A DNA stretch of 64,000 bases from Rhipidocladum racemiflorum. Its lineage: Eukaryota > Streptophyta > Magnoliopsida > Poales > Poaceae. The position numbers and the translations under genes were made by a program. This document shows, in pieces, positions 21,714 through 34,229 of the stretch; position 1 is the first letter of the stretch, and every line of letters begins with the position of its first letter. The stretch lies in NCBI GenBank assembly GCA_036346355.1, contig CM070576.1, positions 11,949,558 through 12,013,557 on the forward strand. The letters are read 5' to 3'. A model generated the notes under the pieces. That model saw only the letters and a program-made list of their open reading frames with translations. It was not told the DNA's origin and ran no database searches.

Positions 21714-22090
21714 CACTACGTCAGGATGGGGCTATAGTAACATGCATATGTGCTACTATAGTTTAGCAAAAGTGTTACTGAGTCCTATTGCAACATATTT
21801 GTTTAGTGTTACTATAGTCTATGTTGCTATAAAAGGGTCTATTGTAACATGTAACAAGTGTTCTTGTATATAAAAAAAGATGTTGCAACCATGCTACAAC
21901 AACATGCATCAAATGTGTTGCTATAGACTGCAGTAACACCTTTTTTAGCAAGAGCAACATAGTAGCGCGTGTTGCCATAGACCCTAGTAACACCTTATTT
22001 TTGCTAAAGCAACATAGTAGCATGTGTTTCCATAGACCCTAGTAACACATTTTTAGATACAATAATTGAACTTAGTAACACCCTTTTTGA
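21714..22090. repeat. Left terminal/subterminal region of CACTA-2
   Basis: Degenerate repeats such as CTATAGTAACA, TGTTGC(T/C)ATAGAC and CCTAGTAACAC follow the CACTAC terminus. The next stretch, 22,091-22,574, is AT-rich with no gene. Confidence 0.65.
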
Positions 22091-22574
22091 ACGACAACAC
22101 AATGTTGAGCTCCTGAAATAAATTTAAATATCTTTATTATTTTCTTTTTTTTGTGAATGTACAAATTAAAATTGTTTCATAGAATATCTTTTGATAAGCA
22201 TAACACATTGTACAATATAAAACACAAATTAACGACCATAAGTGCAACAATCATAACATATTGCATTGCATCAAACAAATAAATATTTCACACCATTCGA
22301 TAGAATACACAACGATTTGATTTCTAGAGAAGGCAAATCTTTAGTCTGAGAGTTCAAAATACATTGTTCTAAATAAAAAGAATATAAAATAAATCTAATA
22401 TTGCCTAATCTTCATGAAATTCTTTGCTTCTAGATCCCTTCATGTGGTAAGTAGCCAAATGTATGAATTTCAACCATTGATTTTTTCAACCTGCACAAAA
22501 GAAAGTATTAACCTTTACGATTGCAATTACAGAATATGATATATACACTTCATCGCAATTGAAGCAAGAAACAA

Positions 22575-22716
22575 TTAACATACACAAAAGGAAGGCCAAG
22601 CAATCGGTCTTGCTTCCACAGGGGCATCACCAATTGTTTTGCAAGGCTTGATTGGCCTTACTAACTCATCCTTTTCCATAACAGGATAATTGATAACCAC
22701 TTTCATAAATTGGTTA
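22575..22716 (-). pseudogene. TNPA-like protein of CACTA-2, last exon, 3' half
   Basis: C-terminal 46 or so codons of a TNPA-class CACTA protein: FMKVVINYPVMEKDELVRPI, KPCKTIGDAPVEARPIAWPS and TAA at 22575-22577. This is the usual end of the family (variants of IGDA...IAWP). It is cut at 22,716 by gypsy B and continues without frame loss at 31,893. Confidence 0.75.
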
Positions 22717-25063
22717 TGTGACACCTCGGAGTGTCGCAACCTTATACAATGTGAAGGTTGAGGACAAAAACTCTATGGAATGTGGAATTTAGGTTAAAAC
22801 CTTTCGGCTTGAGGTTTACTCGCGTTTTTGGGCCGGTTGAAGTGTTACGTCGCCACGGAGTGTCGTATCCTTAATTATTGAGCATGATAAGGTTAAATAC
22901 AGTATGAGATGTGGAAATAAGGTTAAGATCATAAGGATCGGGGGTTAATAACGTTTCCGGGCCGTTTCCGGGCCGTTTTCGGGGTTTTGGGCCTTCCCGG
23001 GGGAGTTTTGGGCCTTGGTGGGCTTTGGTGGGATGGATTAGGACTCCGTAACGGACTAGGATTGGGTTGAGGGCTGTTAAAAGGGGCTCCCCTGCCCCCT
23101 TGCGCCCCATCTCAGCCCCTTGCGCCCCCACCTCCCCCTCTTGCGCCCCTCTCCTCCCTCCTCCCCTAAGCCCTAGCCCCCCATAACCACGCATCCTCTC
23201 CTTTCCTCCACTCCTCCACACCACCTCCCTCCACCCCTTGCTGCCCTAGGGTGGCCTCCCCACCCCTGCACCTTGTGGAGTCATCCCGTGGAGCGAGGAG
23301 CGAGGAGCAAGGAGCGAGGAGCGAGGAACGTGGAGCGAGAGCGATTCGCGAGGAGAGATTCGCGGAGATTGATTGGAGTTTTGCGCCGGGCAAAGGTATG
23401 ATCTTAAGGGATCCTTGGGGATGATCTAGGTACTGTTATTAGGGTGTTTACCAAGTTTTTAGATCAATTGGAGGCGCTGGTTTGAAGTAATTTGGGTTAG
23501 ATCTAAACTTGTCCACGTTTCTGTTTTTCGGGCAGATTGAGCAGTCGAACTAGGGTTCAGTTTCCGTCGATTTAGAATCCGAATCAGACCGTACGGACTT
23601 CTAGGAAGTTGTAGATAATTTAATTATCTTTCCGTGGACGTAAAGCACGTTAATTTCCGATCAGCCGTTTGAAAGTTATGGCTGTTTTACCGAGCGCCTA
23701 AAAATCTGTGACGTAACTGGAACAGATTGTGGTAATCTGTAGATTAAACAATTTTAGAGTCCGAATCAGTCTTTCCTATAACTAGAAAAAGTTGGGAAAT
23801 TTCTAAGCTTCAGCGACGGTGTACTCGTTTATTCGATTTGGAGTCCCAGAACTCAAGTTATGCCTTTTGCAAGGCTGCTGTTCCGCCGACAGAACTCTGT
23901 TTTTAGGTTTTACGAGTAGTTGGCAATGTCGGGTTAGATGGGGCGTGTGTACTGTTTTGAGGTTATGATTGTGAGTGTGTGATGCCTATGTGCAGGTGGT
24001 ATGACCGGGAGTTCCCTCTTCTTCCCGCCAATCCGTTGCACGTGGGTTGAGGCAAGTGTGTTGTGATGGATAGCAAGTTGTAGGTTGCATGTTGAAATTA
24101 GATGGAATTGCCTACATGATATATGTCCACTTGCCATGTGTTAATGAATGATATGATATGATGAGCATGTTTAACATATTATGATGCCATGTGTTAATAT
24201 GTGAATTAAATATGATAATTGGCATGGTTGCATGCATGTCATGAGATAGGGCGAGGGCGGTGAGAAAGTCTTAACTAGTCCGGCAAGGTCGGTGAAAGTT
24301 ATGACTAATCCGGAACGCCATTGAGTAAGTCCTATGTCGTGACTCCATCCACGTGGTGTTTGGAAGCGAGTAGGCACCCTCCATCTTCGGGATGGAAGGG
24401 AGGAAAGGGTGCACACCGACGGGTGTGTACTTCCCCTACCGTATGAGGTTCCAGAGGGTCGAGCAATGCATTACATCGCATACAAATGGATGATGATATT
24501 GATAAGTATTCATGAATGAGATGTTATACATGCCGAAAGATGTTATTGACTTGTTGTTATGCTTGTTGTCCATTGCAAGATGCTTGCCGAAGTTTTCGAA
24601 CTCACCCTTGTGTTTTCTTTGTTGTTTTAGGTACCATGAGAACGGCATGCGGGAAAGGGGAATAGTCACACGCTCACCACGTTGCTTCACTTTAATGTTT
24701 CCCCAAAGTCAATTCATATAGTTTGATAATAAATTATGTGATGATCTTTAAAATTAAGTCTTAGCTTGGTTAATGAGAGTTCTATTGTTTGTTTGACACT
24801 TGGAACCTTAAGAGCTTAATGTTAGTCTCTTTATTGTCGTTAAGACTTTATTTATTGCTGTTTTAGATGTTTCTCTTATTGCCATATAATGCTATATTGT
24901 TGCTGTTCCTTAAATTCATGATAAAACAAAGGAGGTGCTGCCTAAATCTCTCGGTTTTAGTCTATGCACCTTTGCTGGAATTTGATGTTAAATGTGGTAT
25001 TTAGATGTTGTTTAGCTTAGGTTTGGTAACATTCAGGCATAGTAAATGCTTGGGAGTGTTACT
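22717..25063 (+). repeat. 5' LTR of element B
   Basis: About 2347 bp. Ends GAGTGTTACT where the 3' copy has GGGTGTTACA. It includes a conserved hairpin CCCTCCATC-TTCGG-GATGGAAGGG (24,378-24,400). Confidence 0.9.
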
Positions 25064-25065
25064 GA

Positions 25066-25079
25066 TTGAGTATCGAAGC
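25066..25079 (+). other. Degenerate primer binding site of element B
   Basis: TGAGTATCGAAGCG just after the LTR resembles TGGTATCAGAGCG with small changes. 25,080-25,403 is leader without a gene. Confidence 0.35.
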
Positions 25080-25403
25080 GGCTGTAGGTCCTTGGAATGT
25101 GAATTTTTAGTGTCATGCTATAGGGTACAACTAAAATGTGATGTGGAATAACTTAGAAACATGGCTTAGGTCTTAACTAAAACTTTGTTATAAGATAGCA
25201 ACATTAAAACTTGTAAAAGTGGTATAACTAATCTAAAATTTGACACACTTGGTTGCACAGTAGGATGGGGTTTTGATTCATCATTGCATTGCGCTTAATT
25301 ATTTAATGAAGGATATGCTTATGATGATGTTTGATCTATGATCTTGATTGTGTGATTTTGTGTTTATGTTTTTGTGTTTGGATGGTTGTTCTGTCTAAGC
25401 AGC

Positions 25404-28400
25404 CATGCCAAGGGGTAGAGGCCGTGGACGCCGTGGCCCCTGTGGAGGCCGGGGCGAGGCTCCTGCAGAGAGTGCGGGTATCGTATAAATGATTGGATTG
25501 TTCCTGTTGTGGTGATTAAAGTGGGGTTGTGGTCTGAAGGAGTTTCGGTCACCTCTTTTTGGTTCATAGTAGCAGTGAGGTTTGACGTGTGGCGGTTAGC
25601 GCCATCACCGAAGAACTATTAACCCCTGTAGGAGAAGAATGCTTATCCTTTCTGTCCTTGATCTGGGTAGTTGACTGGAGTCAAATAGAAGAGTTGATGG
25701 TGGTTCCCTTGGATGTTCTCTGCCCGGTTACGGAGTTTACTGCTTTTTCTTGGCTTTAGTTGAGCTGAACCAAAGAAAAGTGTTTTTGTATTGGATTTTC
25801 GCGATCGTTCCGAGTGCGGTGGTGAGCACCGTGCTTGGTGTGGTTGGACCGGAGTTGCAACCCCTTTGTGGCAAGCTCGGCCACATGGGGCGAGTCTGCG
25901 GATGAATCAGAGCCTCATCAAGTGGAGGCAGATGTCTTCTCCTCCCACTCAGCGAGGTCTTCGAGAGGATCGGTGCACATGATGGCTGCCCCTGTTTCTC
26001 AGCCGCCTTTTAACGTGGCGCCACCGGTGATCGGTGCCAGCGATCGTCTGCTTCCTCCTCGCTGCCTCCTCCGCCTCCGACCTTGTTGGGGCATCACCGA
26101 GTCGGGGCTCCTTCGCCCCGACGCCACAGGAGTGTACGCTTTCTCGCCGACCGGAAGTCGATCGGGCATCCAGAGGTGGTTTCGTGTACTGGCTCGTAGA
26201 TTCCGTTGATGCCTTTGTTCTATTTGATTCGGAGCATCCTACTCTTTGTGTCAAATGAGTTTGCTAGTAGAGCTAAGTTGGGAGTTCACGATTTTACAGT
26301 CCGTGTTAGTCGATTCTCACAGGGGTTTGATTGCTAGTTCTTTGGTTTGCCCCAGTTGCACCATTGCCATTGATGATGAGGTTTTCTTTGCCAATCTCAT
26401 GGTGATCCAGCTTGGCTCCTTTTGATGTCATTTTGGGCATGGTGGCTGCATCGATGTGCTAAGATCTCATTGTTTCTGGAAGACAGCTTTCCTTGCAGGC
26501 CGTCAGGGAAGAGTTGACCTTTCGGTGGTATACCCTCGATTCGTCTTTGCTTTGACTAGTTTGTTTTCCGGTTTCACGTTTGAGGCTATTAGGTTTCTCA
26601 TGACTTTGTCTCGAGAAACCATCTTCTTCGATTTCCATTAAGGAGATTTACTGTAGTGAAGGAGTTCGTTGATGTGTTCCCCGACGAAGTTGCCTCTACT
26701 TCGTGAGGAATGTGGAGTTTCAGATTGATCTTGCTCAGGGCACTCGACCTATTTCTATCTCTCCATACCGCTTAGCTCGACCTTTTCAAGACGAGTTGAA
26801 GAAGCCGCTTGAGGATACATTAACCAAAGGCTTCATTCGCGTAGCGTATCGCCATAAGGGGAGCACCCGCCCTCTTCGTCTCGAAGAAGGATGGAAGTTG
26901 GCGTATGTGCATTGATTATCGTGCTCTTAATCAAGTGACAGTCAAAAACAAGTATCCTTTGCCTCGCATCGAGGATCCGCTTTGACCAACCAAGGGAGCA
27001 AAGGTGTTCTCCAAGATTGATCTTGATGGGTACAATCGAGATCCGTGTGAGGAAGCGAGGACATTGAGAAGATCGCTTTCTCCACTAGGTATGGGCATTA
27101 TGAATTTAAAGTTATGTCTTTTGACTAACTAATGCTCCTTGTCTTTATGGAGGCGATGAGCATGATGCTACAAGTACCTTGATGAGTTTGTGGTAGTGTT
27201 CATCGATGACATTCTGATTTACTCTAAATCAGAAGAGGAGCATAGCTGACACTTGAGGCTTTCAGCCGAGTACTGAGGAGAATCAATTCTTTGCTAAGCT
27301 GAAAAAGTGCGAGTTCTGGATTTCGTATGGGTTTTCTTGGCCCATCATCAATCCAGAGGCATATATCGTAGATCCTAGCAAAGTCTCGGCAGTTTTGGAT
27401 TGGAAGAGGCCTTCCAATGTCAAAAGTGCGTAGTTTCCTTGAGTTGGCTGGCTACTATCGGCGTTTTGTGCAGGATTTCTCTATCATTTGCCACCACTTT
27501 CACAGCCGACCAGAAAGGGATGAAGTTCAGGTGGAGTGAGTGTGAGCACAACGCACTTTGAAGGAGAAGTTAGTGATTGCTCTGTTTCTTACCCTTCCCG
27601 AACCAGGAGGCGCTTCACTTGCTTATTCCGATGCTTCGGTTGGGACTTGGGTGTGTGCTCATGCAAGAGGGCAAGGTGATTGCTTATGCTTCGAGGCGCT
27701 TGAAAAAGCATGAGCGAACTATCCCACCCATGATCTTGAGCTAGCCAGCCGTGGTGTTTGCATTGAAGATATGGAGGCATTACTGCACGGTGAGTCTTGT
27801 GATATTTTCACTTGATCACAAGAGCCTCAAGTACATCTTTACTCGTAAAGATTTGAACTTGAGGCGAGGAGGTGGCTAGAATTGATAAAGGATTATGACC
27901 TCACTATCCAAGATCATCCGGAAGGCAAATGTGGTGGACGCTCTCGGCAAGACAATGCCCCTGTTGTTGATTGTCTTGTTGCTGATTTTGAGCGTTTGGG
28001 AGTCTCCCACGCTTTGCGGGGACCGTGCTGAAACTCAATTGATTCTTGAGTCGGGCCGATTCCTGGCGTGCAGCGAGAGGCACAACAAAGATGATCGTTT
28101 GCTCCAGCAGGTGAGGAAACGCCGAGGAAGGCAAGTCTGGAGACTTTACCTTGTTGATGATGCGGAGTTTTGAGGTTTCAGGGCCGTCATGCGTGCTCCC
28201 GTAAATCTCAAGTGAAAGAAGACATTCGAGAGAAGCTCATCGCACCTCAGATACCACGGTCCATCTGGAGAGACCAAGATGTACAGGACTTGAAGAAGAA
28301 TTTCCCGTGGAAAAGGATGAGAGTGGATATTGCCAAGTATGTGGCGTCTTGTGGGATCTGTGAAGATCGAAAGTTTGAGCATAAGCGTCCCCGGTCTGTT

Positions 28401-29456
28401 GCAGCCATTGGAGGTTCTGTGTGGCCATGGGATGACATCTCCATGGATTTTCGTGGTTGGTCTACTCTGTTCTCCACGAGGAAGGATGTCGCTTGGGTTG
28501 TGGTGGACTGCCAGTCTCGGCAAGTCTCAAGCATTTCATTCCCATCCATACGACTCAATTCAGTGGCGAGTTGGCTCCCATCTATGTGCGGGAGATTGTG
28601 AGATTGCATGGTGTACCCAAGACCATTATCTCGATCGGGATCGAAGTTCGCCTCCAAGTTCTCGGGAGAGTTTGCGAGTGCGCAGGTACGCAGCTTTGCC
28701 TTAGTACCGCTTTCACCCCTCAGACGGATAGGGTCTGAGCGTACCATCCAAACTTTGGAGAGGACATGCTCGGGCACGTGTGATGGCTTGGAAGGTAGCA
28801 GGAAGACCATTTGCCCCTTGCGTAGTTTGCTTACAATAAGCGGCTACCATTCCGGATCCTGCCGCTCCTTATGAGGTATCAGTATGGTCGGAAGTGCGAT
28901 CGCCACTTTGTTGTTGGGATCTTTGTGGCGAGAGAGCTATTCTTGGACCTGGATTGGGTCTATTGATCGCGTGTCGGAGGGTTCAAGCAAAACCTTCTCG
29001 CGGCCAGAGCGGACGTAAGAGCTATCTTTGATGTGGCGGCGAGACTTGGAGTTTGAGGCGGGTGATAAGCCGTACTCTTGCGAGTATCTCCACCAAGGGT
29101 GTGGTGCGTTTGGCACCAAGAAGCTCAGTCCAAGGTATGTTGGGCCTTTTCCTATCCTCGCCTTGAGTTGGCAGGTTGGCTCTATCGCCTAGGCCTAGGA
29201 ATCCATGCAAGGTGTGCATGATGTGTTCCATGTCTCGATGTTGAGGAAATACTTGCATGATCCGGAGTTGGTGGTTCCATTGGAACCATTAGTGCTTCAA
29301 CAGACTCACCTTCGAGTCCCATCCTCGGGGAAATTCCGGGGACTTGAGCGAGTGATGAAGAGCAGGGCTTAAGTTTGTCAGATACATCAGGTCACATCAG
29401 GCCAGAGAAAGCGACTTGGGAGCTGGAATCTCGCATCTGTGAAGTATCTGACTTTT
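25404..29456 (+). pseudogene. gag-pol of element B, heavily frameshifted
   Basis: Gag starts MPRGRGRGRRGPCGGRGE at 25,404 but most of its central part is missing. A damaged zinc knuckle (CGKLGHMGRVC, about 25,865-25,900) and protease (VDSVDAFVLFDSE, about 26,200; the Gly of DSG is changed) follow. RT pieces: VEFQIDLAQGTRPISISPYR (26,710), KNKYPLPRIE (26,945), VVVFIDDILIYSKSEEEH (27,190-27,245). RNase H pieces appear at 27,600-27,870. Integrase pieces: MRVDIAKYVASCGIC (28,318), WPWDDISMDF (28,420). The chromodomain-like tail ends near 29,456. The frame changes every few tens of codons through 1-4 nt deletions. Alignment with element C shows each domain is the same family. Confidence 0.88.
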
Positions 29457-29542
29457 AGCCTCGTGTATGTGACGTGAAAACCTAGCTATCTTTGGTTTCT
29501 TGGGTTTCATGTTGGTGCGTTAGATTCGAGGTCGAATCCGTT

Positions 29543-29555
29543 GAAGGGGGAAGAA
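29543..29555 (+). other. Polypurine tract of element B
   Basis: GAAGGGGGAAGAA directly before the 3' LTR start TGTGACACC at 29,556. Confidence 0.85.
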
Positions 29556-31887
29556 TGTGACACCTCGGAGTGTCGCAACCTTATACAATGTGAAGGTTGA
29601 GGACAAAAACTCTATGGAATGTGGAATTTAGGTTAAAACCTTTCGGCTTGAGGTTTACTCGCGTTTTTGGGCCGGTTGAAGTGTTACGTCGCCACGGAGT
29701 GTCGTATCCTTAATTATTGAGCATGATAAGGTTAAATATAGTATGAGATGTGGAAATAAGGTTAAGATCATAAGGATCGGGGGTTAATAACGTTTCCGGG
29801 CCGTTTCCGGGCAGTTTTCGGGGTTTTGGGCCTTCCCGGGGGAGTTTTGGGCCTTGGTGGGCTTTGTGGATGGATTAGGACTCAGACGGACTAGGATTGG
29901 TTGAGGGCTGTTAAAGGGCTCCCCTGCCCCCTTGCGCCCCCCATCTCAGCCCCTTGCGCCCCCCTACCTCCCCTCTTGCCCTCTCCTCCCTCCCCCTCCC
30001 CTAAGCCCTAGCCCCCATAACCGTGCGCATCCCCTCCCCTTTCCTCCACCTCCACACCACCTCCCCTCCACCCCTTGCTGCCCTAGGGTGGCCTCCCCAC
30101 CCCTGCACCTTGTGGAGTCATCCCGTGGAGCGAGGAGCGAGGAGCAAGGAGCGAGGAGCGAGGAACGTGGAGCGAGGAGCGATTCGCGAGGAGATTCATG
30201 GAGATTGATTGGAGTTTTTGGCGCTCGGGCAAAGGTATGATCTTGGGGATCCTTGGGGATGATCTAGGTACTGTTATTAGGGTGTTTATCAAGTTTTTAG
30301 ATCAATTGGAGGCGCTGGTTTGAAGTAATTTGGGTTAGATCTAAACTTGTCCACGTTTCTGTTTTCGGGCAGATTGAGCAGTCGAACTAGGTTTTTAGTT
30401 TCCGTAGATTTAGAATACTAATCAGACCGTACGGACTTCTAGGAAGTTGTAGATAATTTAATTATCTGTCCGTGGACGTAAAGCACGTTAATTTCCGATC
30501 AGCCGTTTGAAAGTTATGGCTGTTTTACCGAGCGCCTAAAAATCTGTGACGTAACTGGAACAGATTGTGGTAATCTGTAGATTAAACAATTTTAGAGTCC
30601 GAATCAGTCTTTCCTATAACTAGAAAAAGTTGGGAAATTTCCTAAGCTTCGCGACGGTGTACTCGTTTATTCGATTTGGAGTCCCAGAACTCAAGTTATG
30701 CCTTTTGCAAGGCTGCTGTTCCGCCGACAGAACCTCTGTTTTTAGGTTTTATGCAGTAGTTGGCAATGTCGGGTTAGATGGGGCGTGTGTACTGTTTTGA
30801 GGTTATGATTGTGAGTGTGTGATGCCTATGTGCAGGTGGTGTGACCCGGGAGTTCCCTCTTCTTCCCGCCAATCCGTTGCACGGGTTGAGGCAAGTGTGT
30901 TGTGATGGATAGCAAGTTGTAGGTTGCATGTTGAAATTAGATGGAATTGCCTACATGATATATGTCCACTTGCCATGTGTTAATGAATGATATGATATGA
31001 TGAGCATGTTTAACATATTATGATGCCATGTGTTAATATGTGAATTAAATATGATAATTGGCATGGTTGCATGCATGTCATGAGATAGGGCGAGGCGGTG
31101 AGAAAGTCTTAACTAGTCCGGCAAGGTCGGTGAGAAAGTTATGACTAATCCGGGAACGCCATTGAGTAAGTCCTATGTCGTGATTCCATCCACGTGGTGT
31201 TTGAGGCAGTAGGCACCCTCCATCTTCGGGATGGAAGGGAGGAAAGGGTGCACACCCGGGTGTGTACTTCCCATACCTGTATGAGGTTCCAGGGTCAGAG
31301 CAATGCATTACATCAGCATACAAATGGATGATGATATTGATAAGTATTCATGAATGAGATGTTATACATGCCGAAAGATGTTATTGACTTGTTGTTATGC
31401 TTGTTGTCCATTGCAGTATGCTTAGTTTTCGAACTCACCCTTGTGTTTTCTTGTTGTTTTAGGTACCATGAAGAACGGGCATGCGGGAAAGGAATAGTCA
31501 CACGCTCACACGTTGCTTCACTTTAATGTTTCCCCAAGTCAATTCATATAGTTTGATAATAAATTGCGTGTGATGATCTTTAAAATTAAGTCTTAGCTTG
31601 GTTAATGAGAGTTCTATTGTTTGTTTGACACTTGGAACCTTAAGAGCTTAATGTTAGTCTCTTATTGTCGTTAAGACTTTATTTATTGCTGTTTTAGATG
31701 TTTCTCTTATTGCCATATAATGCTATATTGTTGCTGTTCCTTAAATTCATGATAAAACAAAGGAGGTGGCCAAATCTAGGTTTTAGTCTATGCACCTTTG
31801 CTGGAATTTGATGTTAAATGTGGTATTTAGATGTTGTTTAGCTTAGGTTTGGTAACATTCAGGCATAGTAAATGCCGGGGTGTTACA
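29556..31887 (+). repeat. 3' LTR of element B
   Basis: About 2332 bp, TGTGACACC to TGTTACA. Versus the 5' LTR it shows many scattered 1-4 nt length differences and few substitutions. Confidence 0.92.
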
Positions 31888-31892
31888 GGTTA

Positions 31893-32216
31893 CCTATCTC
31901 AACATCATCAACTATTGCATGTGGATCACTAATAAAAAACATAGCATATGCCACACATTCTATATTTGAATATGTCGCAATCTTGAGAATTACCATAGTA
32001 CCAGCCTATATTAACATTAATATAGTCGAATCAGTAAATGGAAAACATGAATTAGTTGTATAAATTATAATTAAATAATTTTTTTTGATGTTTTTGTACC
32101 TTCATTAGAGATGGCTGCATTTGCTTTGAAGACTTGTGTTGTGGAGTCTTCTTTCGAGTGCCTTGTTGTTGTGTACTGTTTATAGTCTCTTGTAAATATT
32201 GTTGCTTCTTATTCAT
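31893..32216 (-). pseudogene. TNPA-like protein of CACTA-2, two exons (5' part of the fragment)
   Basis: Exon 32,216-32,100 (Lys/Gln-rich, MNKKQQYLQET ... KQMQPSLMK) follows an acceptor CTCTCCATAG. A 94-nt intron (32,099-32,006, GTACAA ... TATAG) is in phase 0. The second exon (32,005-31,893) reads TMVILKIATYSNIE, CVAYAMFFISDPHAIVDDVE and runs into the gypsy B site, continuing at 22,716. Frame and intron are intact across 31,893-32,216, but the N-terminal part of the gene is absent, replaced by the PRORP-like sequence upstream. Confidence 0.7.
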
Positions 32217-32586
32217 CTATGGAGAGATAAGATACAATTTGTAACACACTATGAATTTTATGCCTAGAATCACAAACAAGGCTCGTATGAGTAGTGCTGG
32301 AATGTCTTTGGAGGGTAGATCACCAAATTCACAAGAGGCTTTTTTCAAAGCTCTGTAAGCAAACCCATACTTTGCAAAAAAAAAAAAAAAACCTGAACAC
32401 CTTTGCTCTGAAATTGCAGCAAAATGAATTAGAATATTGGAAGAGATGAAATGACAAAGAGACAAACGATATTGATTATTGGCACGTATCATAGAAAGGT
32501 CTTTGGCTAAATGAAGCTAAATCACACATAAGAGTTTTTTTTCATTCAACTTGTGACTTGTGGGGGGGTGAAAGAAGCGATACTGA
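32217..32586. other. CACTA-2 interior, no gene
   Basis: AT-rich, with a 15-17-nt A run at about 32,377. Lies between the PRORP-like exon and the TNPA-like exons; it would be intron if these form one transcript. Confidence 0.4.
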
Positions 32587-32588
32587 AC

Positions 32589-32690
32589 CTAAAACAGCAC
32601 AAAATTCTCCTTGGCCACCCGCATGCACGCTAGTTCAGCGAGCGACTTGGAAAAGTTCTCGGTCTCCGATGGATATACGCTAGTAAGGTG
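32589..32690 (-). pseudogene. PRORP-like (proteinaceous RNase P) exon fragment
   Basis: The minus-strand frame PSETENFSKSLAELACMRVA followed by KENFVLF resembles the segment after the zinc-binding motif of plant PRORP proteins, which cleave the 5' leader of pre-tRNAs. The frame ends with TAG (32589-32591), where the family usually has Gln, directly followed by a GT splice donor, so the exon border seems preserved. It lies in the same orientation as the 34,230-34,485 fragment. Family assignment is from memory of motif order, not from a search. Confidence 0.6.
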
Positions 32691-34229
32691 CCCATGCGTT
32701 GCAATGGGAAAAAAACATGTACAAAGCGCACATGATTTTTCTTTTGCATCATTACGAGAGTAGATGTAATATCCACACTTGGTACACAATTACAACATGT
32801 AGAATAGTAGTTGTTAAATATCTAAATGAAGATTATTAAGTGCAATATACTTTAATACAGATTATATTAGTAGGTTGCCCATGTGTTACAACAAAATATC
32901 AAAAGAAAGTGCGCTACTATGAGCGCTCATTGGTTGCTGAGAGCTCACTTGCAAGATTAAGACAATCCGAATTGTAGGAATTACCTTTTTTAATCCCAAT
33001 AAGATTGTGCCTGTCATCAACGCGATTGGCAAGGAAAGCATCCATAGCAAAGATTTCTTTTTCGCCACTAATTTGTGGTATGGTACATGGCTGGCAATGA
33101 TTTACTCTTTTTGACAAGTTTTGCTTTGATCCCGACTGTTAGTTCTTTGGCACTCTGAATTTCCTGACACAAATTTCATGCTAATGGTAGTCAAATTTGG
33201 AAAACTGCAGAGAATCAAAAGGTTGGCCTTTCAAAATAAAGGTGGTTACAGACCACATTGCCATGTATAGAGAGTACATTGTAAAGCAAAATGATTCCAA
33301 GCTTGCATTAACCACTTGATAAAATATAATCCAGCTTGGACAACATACTGCAGAGACCAGTTGGGAATAATACACATCTTACTACTATTGATTATGGACA
33401 CAAAACACTGAAAGGAAGAAAAATGAAAAAACCATTGCAGCTTCTATTAGCGAACTGAAAATTTTTAGCTAAATGCAGGAAGGCAGCCAACTGTACAATT
33501 GATGAACTGTATCCAATAATTTAAATGAGTAAGCAGGACCTATGTCAAATTAATAGTAAATTGGCAAACATATCATACATTATCTAAAATTCTCTTCTAC
33601 CATATATCTGAGGCTTTTTAAAAATAGTACACACTACCCCACAATAAATACTTCATTTCAGACTTGCCATTGTGCAGTAATGACATGAGATTGCCTCAGC
33701 AAATGAATGCACACATGCAGGTTTGTATTATGCAGAATTCATTATATTTCTTACAGGATTGTTGTCATCTAACATTCAACCAAAACAGGATAAGTGCGTG
33801 TATTTGCAAAACAGGAACCAATTCCCCCTTTGAGAAGTGGTATAATCTTGTGACGAAAATGTAAAAGAATGAGAACAATAAACGTTTGACAGAGGTATTC
33901 CCACCATGCTAACCAATATGTGACAGGAGAATCTTTTGCCAATAAAGGAATGTTGCCACCAGAAACATAGTGGAGGACCAAATGGGAAGCTTAAATGGGC
34001 GGATTAGGCATTTCATCAAGTAGCTGGAAGGCATGTTTGCTGTGCTCTTCGTTCTGCACAGATGCTTCTCTACTACATGCCTTCCTGTTATGATGGGCTG
34101 TCGGTGATGTAAATGGACGTCGAGGTGAAGATGAGAGATGGAGCTGTCGAGACGACGTACCCGTGTGGCTGTGCATAGCAGATGGGGGAAAGAAGCTTTG
34201 CACGAAAGCGAGTGGTCCTTGTCCATCTC
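32691..34229. other. CACTA-2 interior, unassigned
   Basis: Mostly AT-rich. Several minus-strand frames (32,917-33,117 with ISGEKEIFAMDAFLANRVDD; 33,991-34,203) are open but I recognise none. If the PRORP-like pieces are spliced together this is intron, possibly containing further captured sequence. Confidence 0.35.

Larger units (their letters stand above)
22717..31887 (+). mobile_element. Ty3/gypsy element B
   Basis: LTRs TGTGACACC...TGTTAC(A), TSD GGTTA at 22,712-22,716 and 31,888-31,892. The internal region encodes badly decayed gag-pol of the same family as element C. It interrupts the TNPA-like exon of CACTA-2. Confidence 0.93.

Noticed and set aside
32917..33117. Minus-strand frame with EKEIFAMDAFLANRVDD as another captured gene
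   Set aside because: It looks protein-like and could end at a splice donor, but I cannot name a family and cannot exclude chance.
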